From: Shewanella amazonensis SB2B
Lineage (GTDB): Bacteria > Pseudomonadota > Gammaproteobacteria > Enterobacterales > Shewanellaceae
Direction: 5' to 3'
Assembly (NCBI RefSeq): GCF_000015245.1
Contig: NC_008700.1
Span: 1,556,001-1,620,000 of the forward strand
Length of the DNA: 64,000 nucleotides
How positions within the stretch are numbered: the stretch's first letter is position 1; every line of letters starts with the position of its first letter. Both the position numbers and the translations under genes were made by a program. The notes beneath the pieces were generated by a model. That model was not told the DNA's origin. It searched no databases and was given only the letters and a program-made list of their open reading frames with translations. Below are positions 57,908 to 64,000 of this stretch, piece after piece.

Positions 57908-59284
57908 TTAACACTCAACTATGTTAACAGCCAGACCACCCTTGGCGGTTTCCTTGTATTTACTGCGCATATCCCGGCCGGTGTCCATCATGGTTTTAAT
58001 TACCTTGTCCAGAGACACCTTATGGTTGCCATCGCCACGAAGTGCCAGACGCGAGGCATTGATGGCCTTGACTGCCCCCATGGCGTTACGCTCAATGCAG
58101 GGAACCTGTACCAAGCCACCTACCGGGTCACAGGTGAGGCCCAGGTTATGCTCCATACCAATCTCGGCGGCATTTTCAACATGCTCAACCGTGCCACCCA
58201 TGATTTCGGTGAGTGCTGCAGCAGCCATGGAGCAGGCAACGCCCACCTCGCCCTGACAGCCCACTTCAGCGCCAGAAATAGAGGCGTTTTTCTTGTACAG
58301 AATGCCAATGGCAGCGGCAGTCAGGAGATAACGTGCGCAAATATCCACATCGACTTGCTGCACAAAGGTATCAAAATAGCAGAGTACCGCCGGGATAATA
58401 CCCGCAGCACCATTGGTGGGGGCCGTTACCACACGGTCGCCGGCCGCATTTTGCTCGTTCACCGATAATGCAAACAGGTCTACCCAGTCCATGGCATTCA
58501 GCGGGTCCACGTTGTTGCGGCCTTCGGCTTGCAGGCGACGATAAAGGCCAGGAGCACGACGGCGCAGCTTAAGCCCTCCCGGGAGCATGCCTTCTTTCTT
58601 GTAGCCTTTCTCAATGCAGGTTTTCATGGTCTGCCAGATATGCCACAAACGCGCCTTGACGTCGTCTTCGCTGGCCAGCGTCAGCTCGTTTTGCATCATC
58701 AGGGATGAAATCGACAAGCCATTGTCAGTGCACATTTCCAGTAGCTGTTGGGCACTGTTGAAATCATAAGGTGCTGCCTTGATGGGCGTGGCGGGTGACG
58801 GATTTTTACGCTCGATTTGATCTTCATCCAGCACAAAGCCACCGCCTACCGAGTAGTAGGTACGCTGATACAGGCACTCACCACCGGCAAAGGCATAGAG
58901 GGTCATGGCGTTGGCATGGGCGGGAAGCGTCTTGCGTCTGTGGTAGATGATGCCGTCTTCACGGGTAAACTTAACGGTTTTACCCTGTGCCAGCGTCAGG
59001 GTTTCCTGACTCGACACCTGGGCCAGAATGCCATCGATAGCGTCGGTATCAACGGTTTCAGGATCTTCCCCCATGAGGCCCAGGATCACGGCTTTGCCGG
59101 TACCGTGGCCTTTACCTGTTTGGCCCAATGAGCCAAACAGCTCGGCACGCAGTTCATCAACCTGTGCCAGCAACCCCATGCTTTCCACACGGGCAACGAA
59201 TTCTTTGCCAGCCTTCATGGGGCCGACCGTATGAGAACTGGAAGGACCTATTCCAATTTTAAATATGTCAAATACACTGATCAT
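57908..59284 (-). CDS. sdaA: L-serine ammonia-lyase (iron-sulfur, SdaA/SdaB type)
   Basis: A 458-residue fused-type enzyme with [4Fe-4S] cluster, deaminating L-serine to pyruvate. The beta-domain start is FKIGIGPSSSHTVGPMKAG, and cluster-ligand cysteines lie in the C-terminal half (AVLCYFDTF, LTCDPVGGLVQVPC). The C-terminal tail is complete. SdaA versus SdaB cannot be told by eye. The 339-base upstream gap holds a structured leader-like stretch. Confidence 0.93.
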   Translation of the reverse strand: MISVFDIFKIGIGPSSSHTVGPMKAGKEFVARVESMGLLAQVDELRAELFGSLGQTGKGHGTGKAVILGLMGEDPETVDTDAIDGILAQVSSQETLTLAQGKTVKFTREDGIIYHRRKTLPAHANAMTLYAFAGGECLYQRTYYSVGGGFVLDEDQIERKNPSPATPIKAAPYDFNSAQQLLEMCTDNGLSISSLMMQNELTLASEDDVKARLWHIWQTMKTCIEKGYKKEGMLPGGLKLRRRAPGLYRRLQAEGRNNVDPLNAMDWVDLFALSVNEQNAAGDRVVTAPTNGAAGIIPAVLCYFDTFVQQVDVDICARYLLTAAAIGILYKKNASISGAEVGCQGEVGVACSMAAAALTEIMGGTVEHVENAAEIGMEHNLGLTCDPVGGLVQVPCIERNAMGAVKAINASRLALRGDGNHKVSLDKVIKTMMDTGRDMRSKYKETAKGGLAVNIVEC

Positions 59285-59623
59285 AGCTTGGGCCCTGTTT
59301 GGATGTAGTTGTTATTTTAGTCGTCTGTCCGATGCTTGCTCGCTCACCGGAGTGCTTTGCGGTAACCTCGGCTGGTCTCCTCTGTAGTGAGGGCAGCATA
59401 ATTCGGGATATGAGTCTCCGCAGCCGATAAGTATCCCACAATCCTTTGAGATAGTTTCATTAGTTATTTTTATGCAATATTGTTCGGATTAGTCTGACTA
59501 ACGTCTGATGTTTGAGCCGGAATTGCCGTTAAGATAGCGTTATCGCTGTATGGATTTTTATTGAGCATGTATTGGCTCTGCTCAACTGGCCTGATATGTG
59601 ATGAATTTTTATAGGGAGAATCT
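59285..59623. other. Divergent intergenic region sdaA-nagZ (339 bases) with structured sdaA leader
   Basis: On the minus strand, GGGATA and TATCCC (around 59400-59435) frame a G-rich stem region. Downstream come GGAGACC, GCCGAGG and GGACAGACGAC-like stretches faintly reminiscent of glycine riboswitches. The diagnostic CTCAGGCAAAAGGAC block is absent. I call it only a possible structured leader. No gene seen. Confidence 0.35.
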
Positions 59624-60649
59624 ATGGGCTTTTTGATGCTTGATATTGCAGGCACCCAACTTAAGCGTGAAGAAGAAGCCTTATTGGCTTCCCCCATGAC
59701 TGGCGGTCTTATTCTGTTCAGCCGTAACTTTGAAAATCGCGCCCAGTTAAATGCCCTGATAGCGTCCGTTAGAAGGGTACGCTCCGACCTCCTTATTGCA
59801 GTCGATCATGAAGGTGGCAGGGTTCAGCGGTTTCGCGAGGGATTCACCCAAATTCCTGCGATGGGCGACATATTGCCAGCGGCAGGCCAGGATTTAGGGT
59901 TGGCGAAACGCTGGGCCACTGAGCTGGGCTTTCTGATGGCTGTGGAGCTACTTGCCAGTGATATTGATTTAAGCTTTGCCCCCGTGCTGGATGTCAATGG
60001 GGTAAGTGACGTGATTGGCAGGCGAGCATTCAGCGCCAATCCAGATGAGATTACCGCGCTGGCTGATGCCTTTATCCGCGGCATGGACAGTGCTGGCATG
60101 AGGGCTGTGGGTAAGCATTTCCCCGGTCATGGCAGCGTTAAAGCCGACTCCCATGTGGCCATGCCTGTGGATAGCCGCGAGGCAGGTGAAATCCTGAACT
60201 TTGATATGCAGCCGTTTAAGCAGCTTATTGATGCTCAGCGTCTCGACGGTGTGATGCCTGCCCATGTGGTGTATGACAAACTGTGTCCCAATCCCGCCGG
60301 ATTTTCATCTTTCTGGTTACAGGAAAAGCTCAGAGGTGAGCTTGGATTTGACGGCGTGATATTTTCCGATGATCTGGGGATGGAAGGTGCCGCTTTTGCT
60401 GGCGATTATCCGGCCCGGGCCCGTGCGGCGCTGGCGGCAGGTTGTGACATGATTTTGGTCTGCAACAACCGTGACGGGGCCTTGTCGGTATTGGCCGCTC
60501 AGGCGTCACTGAATGAGATTGACGGCAGGGCGCGCCGCAATGCCGCCACACTGAGGCCTGATCCAATTAAAGCCATCAGGGCATTGGATAACCACGAACG
60601 TTGGGAAAAAGCCCGGGAGCTGGCCTTGTCTATTGGTTATCAGCCTTAG
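59624..60649 (+). CDS. nagZ: Beta-N-acetylhexosaminidase NagZ
   Basis: A 341-residue family 3 glycosidase of murein recycling, removing GlcNAc from anhydro-muropeptides. Start GFLMLDIAGTQLKREE, catalytic His/Asp loop KHFPGHGSVKADSHVAMP, and nucleophile Asp in VIFSDDLGMEGA are visible. It is cytoplasmic, with no signal peptide. It is followed 108 bases later by ycfP, the arrangement of E. coli nagZ-ycfP. Confidence 0.96.
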   Translation: MGFLMLDIAGTQLKREEEALLASPMTGGLILFSRNFENRAQLNALIASVRRVRSDLLIAVDHEGGRVQRFREGFTQIPAMGDILPAAGQDLGLAKRWATELGFLMAVELLASDIDLSFAPVLDVNGVSDVIGRRAFSANPDEITALADAFIRGMDSAGMRAVGKHFPGHGSVKADSHVAMPVDSREAGEILNFDMQPFKQLIDAQRLDGVMPAHVVYDKLCPNPAGFSSFWLQEKLRGELGFDGVIFSDDLGMEGAAFAGDYPARARAALAAGCDMILVCNNRDGALSVLAAQASLNEIDGRARRNAATLRPDPIKAIRALDNHERWEKARELALSIGYQP

Positions 60650-60757
60650 TTCTGTCCGTCCAAGTTCGCAAAGTTTGCGCATTATTTGATGATGCGCAAG
60701 CTTTTGTGCCCCTTGCCCTGTTAGGGTTTAGCTATCACAGCACAGCGGGCTTCTCTG

Positions 60758-61300
60758 ATGATTCTCTATTTCCACGGTTTTGACTCCACCAGTCCCGGTA
60801 ATCACGAAAAAATGCGCCAGTTGCGATTTATCGATGCTGACGTGCGCCTGATTAGCTACTCCACCGAGCATCCCAGATACGATATGCAGCAGATGCTCAA
60901 TGATGTTGCCCGTGAACTGGCTGAGGTAGATAAGCAGCAGGTTATTGCCCTTGGTGTTGGCTTGGGGGCGTTTTGGGCAGAACGTATTGGTTTCTTGAAC
61001 GGTATCCGTGCGGTGCTTATCAATCCCAATCTCACGCCGGAGCACAACATGGTGGGACGCATAGACAGGCCGGAGGAGTACGCCGATATCGCCGCCAAGT
61101 GTGTTACCGAGTTTCGAAAGAAGAATCACGGGCGTTGCCTGTGTATTCTCTCTCGCCATGATGAGGTGCTCGACAGCAAGGTGGCTCAAGCCACGCTTTC
61201 ACCCTTTTATCCCATCGTTTGGGATGATGAGCAGCCCCATAAATTCCCGGAGCTTGGCAGCCACCTGGCAACCATAAAAGCCTTTATGACAGCGTCTTGA
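60758..61300 (+). CDS. ycfP: YcfP/YqiA-type alpha/beta hydrolase-fold protein (UPF0227)
   Basis: A 180-residue protein with start ILYFHGFDSTSPGNHEKM, whose HGF region matches the oxyanion loop of YqiA-like esterases. A Ser-containing elbow is not obvious (ALGVGLGAFWAE has Gly where Ser is expected), while SRHDEVLD and DDEQPHKFPE carry the Asp and His seen in the family. The missing nucleophile matches YcfP-type members. No activity is established. Confidence 0.9.
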   Translation: MILYFHGFDSTSPGNHEKMRQLRFIDADVRLISYSTEHPRYDMQQMLNDVARELAEVDKQQVIALGVGLGAFWAERIGFLNGIRAVLINPNLTPEHNMVGRIDRPEEYADIAAKCVTEFRKKNHGRCLCILSRHDEVLDSKVAQATLSPFYPIVWDDEQPHKFPELGSHLATIKAFMTAS

Positions 61301-61462
61301 CCTCTGGGTCACCCTTCATTTTGTGTTCGCGGCAGCTCAGGCCGCTGGCTGTGTATTGGTCGCTTGCTGGGGTATAGAACCTAAGCCTCAAGCGCAGGAG
61401 TTAAATAGAACTTCCGTACCATATCGCGCCATTTAAATACAGTACGCAGTCTTGATAAAAGC

Positions 61463-61496
61463 GCTTTCATTTGTGACGTTGATCACAAATGAAAGC
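61463..61496. promoter_or_regulatory. CRP site embedded in a 14-base inverted repeat
   Basis: Arms GCTTTCATTTGTGA and TCACAAATGAAAGC are perfect complements around CGTTGA. The inner TGTGA-N6-TCACA is a perfect symmetric CRP pair (22-base site 61469-61490). The ATTTTT that follows means the repeat could also act as a terminator for ycfP transcripts. Confidence 0.8.
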
Positions 61497-61542
61497 ATTT
61501 TTGTATTTGCGCTAAATCCCGGCATTGAAAATTCACAGTCAG

Positions 61543-61677
61543 TCGGTAGAGTGACGGCCTTTCCCGATACGGTTTGTAACAAAACGTATCAATGAAAGTA
61601 GTTTTGGTCTTAACGGACCTACCGATTGCGTATGTCGCCCGATGCAGCTAACAGCAGTTTTGTTAGCTGTTTTTTTT
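61543..61677 (+). ncRNA. Candidate structured small RNA
   Basis: A 135-base segment without a coding frame, ending in a strong terminator: CAGCTAACA-GCAGTTT-TGTTAGCTG then eight T (61645-61677). Inside, TCGGTAG (61543-61549) pairs with CTACCGA (61619-61625) as a closing stem. It encloses hairpin GATACG...CGTATC (61566-61590, extended by TTT/AAA after a bulge) and a short GGTC/GACC hairpin near 61605-61619. The CRP site lies 50-75 bases upstream of the closing stem. A weak -10 (TAAATC, 61513-61518) is possible, so the start is not fixed. I do not recognise the RNA family. Confidence 0.55.
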
Positions 61678-61761
61678 GCCCCTCATAAAATCCCGCTTCG
61701 ATTTTCCTTGTTCCGGTTGATGTCGTATGCTCATAACACAATCACTTAGGTGGAGGTCCAC

Positions 61762-62037
61762 ATGAGGCGTGTGCTGATTCGGGTCAAGGGCAAGGTGCAG
61801 GGCGTGTGTTTCAGGCGGTTTGCCCTGGAGCGGGCGAGGGAGCTGGGGGTTACGGGGTATGTGACCAATATGGATGATGGCTCAGTGCAAATTCTGGCCC
61901 AGGGAAGTGCGCCCTTGGTGGAGAAACTCATTGATTGGTGCTGGGAGGGTTCACCCGCCGCCAGCGTCAATGCGGTGGAAGTCAATGAAGACGAGGCAGA
62001 TGAAATCTACCTCGACTTTTCAATCACTCAGTCCTGA
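61762..62037 (+). CDS. acyP: Acylphosphatase
   Basis: A 91-residue enzyme hydrolysing acyl phosphates. The phosphate-binding GKVQGVCFRRFALERA carries the catalytic Arg, and VTGYVTNMDDGSVQI the catalytic Asn. The start MRRVLIRVKGKV at 61762 has GGAGG 5 bases upstream; a GTG at 61750 would overlap that site. Its 3' end overlaps the convergent csiV stop by ten bases. Confidence 0.95.
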   Translation: MRRVLIRVKGKVQGVCFRRFALERARELGVTGYVTNMDDGSVQILAQGSAPLVEKLIDWCWEGSPAASVNAVEVNEDEADEIYLDFSITQS

Positions 62038-63212
62038 TTCTGCTGCTGATTTATCACGTCTGCCTCGGGGGTATCATCACCCTCGGGCTCGGTGCTTGGC
62101 TCTTCCACATCCACAGCGCCAGTGGGCTGCGTCATCTTGCGGATCTGGATCACCATGCCGAGTTTGGGGTGATCGAAGTAATGCACCTGTCCACTGCGTA
62201 CCCGACGGTTTTGCGTCAGTGGAATGGCAAACAGGAAAGGCTGCTCTTCGAATGCAATTTGCTGGTCAGTTTTGGCTGTAGAAGCGCCAGCGGCCTGATT
62301 GTCACTCTGGCCATAACTCTGGCTCTGCAGCGCCTCATCTTCAACCGCCACTTTGCGGGTTCCCGGCGTTCTTAACACCAAATCAGTTTCAATGTAGAGG
62401 TAGTGGCTCAGATAAATGTTAAGCAGGCCGTCGAGTTGCCATACCGGCGCCGGAGGGCGGTTCCTGAGCATACTGGTGCCATCCAGACCATTCTCGGGCT
62501 GCTGAAGGCCGGATACCCCAGTATCGTCAGATGCAATCAGTACCTGAGGATCGGCGCCATTTGAGCCCGTATCCGGCGCAGCTGACTGCGCGCTGTCAGA
62601 CGTAATAGCCAGACCAAAGGCATTGGTGCTTGCTCCGCCTTCCATTACCGGGTCCAGGGGGGGCCGCAGGGTGCCCATGGCGGTGAATCGGTCCGCAAAG
62701 TTTTCTCCGCCGAATAAGCGAACCGGAGTTGAGGCGTGTCTGGGTTGCATTGCCTGCTGCCAACTCATGTGCAGCAGTGGGGTGATGCCGGATTCCCGGG
62801 AAAGCTGTTGCACGGCGTCATTGAATTGCAGTTTGGTGCTATCCATCAAAAGAGCACCGGCCCCGGGCTCTGCCACCACCTGGGATGGTGCGACGACCTT
62901 AACTGGCATGGGGTTTGGGTAGCTGGGGGCAAAACTCGCTATCTGAATATCCATCGCATCGCAACGCAGGCTGTCGACGAGGCGCTCCTCCTCGGAGCAG
63001 GGCACCAATGAGGTATCCTGCGGTATCACAACCGGGCTGATAAGATCCCGTCCCTTGGCGAAGGCCGGCAAGCGGGTTTGCTCCGGCCATTCTTCGGCAC
63101 TGGGCTGGTTGCGCTCAAACAGGAACACTTCGACCTCAAACCAGGACTCTGCCATGGCCTGACTCAGGGGCAGCAAACAAAAAGCTGCACTCATCGCAAG
63201 TTTGCGGATCAT
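62028..63212 (-). CDS. csiV: Peptidoglycan-binding protein CsiV
   Basis: A 394-residue exported protein with signal peptide IRKLAMSAAFCLLPLSQAMA and the family opening SWFEVEVFLFERNQ. The C-terminal conserved part contains RRVRSGQVHYFDHPKLGMVIQIRK, followed by an acidic tail. CsiV proteins in Shewanella and Vibrio bind peptidoglycan and protect against D-amino-acid stress with MepM/LpoA-type partners. Start ATG 63210-63212 shares a base with the mfd stop (TAATG), so it is co-transcribed with mfd, and AAGGAAA lies upstream. Residues upstream of 63212 belong to mfd. Confidence 0.9.
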   Translation of the reverse strand: MIRKLAMSAAFCLLPLSQAMAESWFEVEVFLFERNQPSAEEWPEQTRLPAFAKGRDLISPVVIPQDTSLVPCSEEERLVDSLRCDAMDIQIASFAPSYPNPMPVKVVAPSQVVAEPGAGALLMDSTKLQFNDAVQQLSRESGITPLLHMSWQQAMQPRHASTPVRLFGGENFADRFTAMGTLRPPLDPVMEGGASTNAFGLAITSDSAQSAAPDTGSNGADPQVLIASDDTGVSGLQQPENGLDGTSMLRNRPPAPVWQLDGLLNIYLSHYLYIETDLVLRTPGTRKVAVEDEALQSQSYGQSDNQAAGASTAKTDQQIAFEEQPFLFAIPLTQNRRVRSGQVHYFDHPKLGMVIQIRKMTQPTGAVDVEEPSTEPEGDDTPEADVINQQQNQD

Positions 63213-64000
63213 TATTTTCCTTCTCCAACGCTGTGTTGTTCGAGCTGCTCCAGCAGCAGTTCCAGGAGTTCCAACCTTTCCTTGGCGGTTTCGCAAGGCA
63301 TGGTGAACCTGAGTTTATTGGGGCCGTCCATACGATAGACCTGGGGCTGTGACGAAAGCAAGCCGATGATAAAACCGGGATCGACCCTGTGCTCTTCACC
63401 AAATTCAATACTGCCGCCACGGCCGTGCATCTCGATTTTAGTGGCGCCCAGTCGGGTGGCCCTGTGCTTCTGTACTGTCATGGTTAACAGGTTACGGGTG
63501 GCATCGGGCAGGAGGCCGAAGCGGTCGATAAGTTCGACCTTCATTTCATCCACGGCCTTTTCAGTGTCACAGCCAGCTATCCGTTTATAGAGTGACAGTC
63601 GCATATTCACATCGTTTACGTAATCGTCGGGCAGCAGCGCCGGTATACGTAAGTCGATTTCACACTGAGCGCCCAGCATTTGCCGGAGTGACGGCTCTTT
63701 GCCCTGCTTGAGTGCCTTTACGGCGCCTTCCAGCATTTCCATGTAAAGGCTGAAGCCAATCTTGGAAATATGGCCGCTTTGCTCATCGCCAAGCAGTTCA
63801 CCGGCGCCGCGGATTTCCAGATCCTGAGTCGCGAGCATAAAGCCCGCCCCCAAATCTTCCAGGGCATCGATGGCCTCGAGCCGTTTGCGGGCGTCCACCG
63901 TCATCAGCTTGGGATGGGGAGTCATCAAGTAGGCATATGCCTGGTGATGGGAGCGCCCAACGCGGCCCCTCAGCTGGTGCAGTTGTGCCAAACCGAAATG
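63212..64000 (-). CDS. mfd: Transcription-repair coupling factor Mfd, C-terminal part
   Basis: Only the last about 262 residues lie in the window; the frame is open at its right edge. It contains helicase motif VI and the start of the TRG translocation motif (QLHQLRGRVGRS, FMLATQDLEIRGAGELLGDEQSG), then the autoinhibitory C-terminal domain 7. Mfd removes RNA polymerase stalled at lesions and recruits UvrA. The next gene, csiV, overlaps by one base. Confidence 0.95.
   Translation of the reverse strand, partial: HFGLAQLHQLRGRVGRSHHQAYAYLMTPHPKLMTVDARKRLEAIDALEDLGAGFMLATQDLEIRGAGELLGDEQSGHISKIGFSLYMEMLEGAVKALKQGKEPSLRQMLGAQCEIDLRIPALLPDDYVNDVNMRLSLYKRIAGCDTEKAVDEMKVELIDRFGLLPDATRNLLTMTVQKHRATRLGATKIEMHGRGGSIEFGEEHRVDPGFIIGLLSSQPQVYRMDGPNKLRFTMPCETAKERLELLELLLEQLEQHSVGEGK

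Overview
This window is a chromosomal segment of a gammaproteobacterium. It is most likely a Shewanella, and the fairly high GC content points to one of the GC-richer species; that species-level guess is inference from gene content and order. The evidence is the E. coli-like block apt-dnaX-ybaB-recR-htpG-(cnoX)-adk-hemH-gsk, a complete iscRSUA-hscBA-fdx operon, DUF3010, VF530 and CsiV family genes, and E. coli-type signals for CRP, FNR/EtrA, Fur, NsrR, IscR, NrdR and sigma-32. No rRNA, tRNA, prophage or CRISPR array was recognised. The only mobile element is one small IS200/IS605-type insertion.

Layout. 1-7.5 kb: 3' end of sbcC, an M23 murein endopeptidase, a basic Cys-containing protein behind a Fur-box-like site, a YgjP-type metalloprotease with DUF3010, a DEAD-box RNA helicase, a 57-residue membrane protein and a patatin-like RssA. 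7.5-12.2 kb: anaerobic ribonucleotide reductase nrdDG behind FNR and paired NrdR sites, ribA, and an outer-membrane-type protein. 12.2-21.5 kb (mostly minus strand): VF530 protein with a long disordered tail, a CstA-type transporter with its LytS/LytTR two-component pair, yecH, an orphan ParA/RHH pair, PilZ, psiE, nnrS and suhB. 21.6-30.7 kb: trmJ, cysE, the isc operon, rimK, a His-containing 53-residue protein and ndk. 30.7-35.4 kb: DksA-like protein, dusC, and an MNIO (DUF692) RiPP-metallophore operon. 35.4-46.5 kb: the apt-to-gsk block. 46.5-53 kb: IS200-type element, dicarboxylate symporter, large Ig-like lipoprotein, astB. 53-64 kb: topA, a membrane-anchored coiled-coil protein, cysB, sdaA, nagZ, ycfP, a candidate structured RNA, acyP, csiV and the 3' end of mfd.

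The most interesting system lies at 32.4-34.7 kb. It comprises a signal-peptide-bearing precursor with ten EGKC motifs and no other cysteine, an MNIO/DUF692 modifying enzyme, and a DUF2063 partner. A two-stem leader precedes the precursor, and a strong hairpin with a U-rich tail sits between precursor and enzyme. This matches the recently recognised bufferin/HvfA-type peptide metallophores, thought to be exported to the periplasm and to bind copper or similar metals. Other items worth a second look are: a candidate unannotated structured RNA (about 61543-61677) behind a perfect CRP half-site pair; a programmed -1 frameshift site in dnaX; an nnrS promoter carrying both an NsrR-like operator and an IscR-type-1-like site; and the FNR plus twin NrdR arrangement ahead of nrdDG.

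Much of the window fits a metal, redox and respiratory-flexibility theme: Fe-S assembly, NO response, anaerobic dNTP synthesis, Fur-linked and metallophore genes. This sits beside core DNA-replication, chaperone and nucleotide genes. All calls come from reading the sequence and family knowledge; no search was run.
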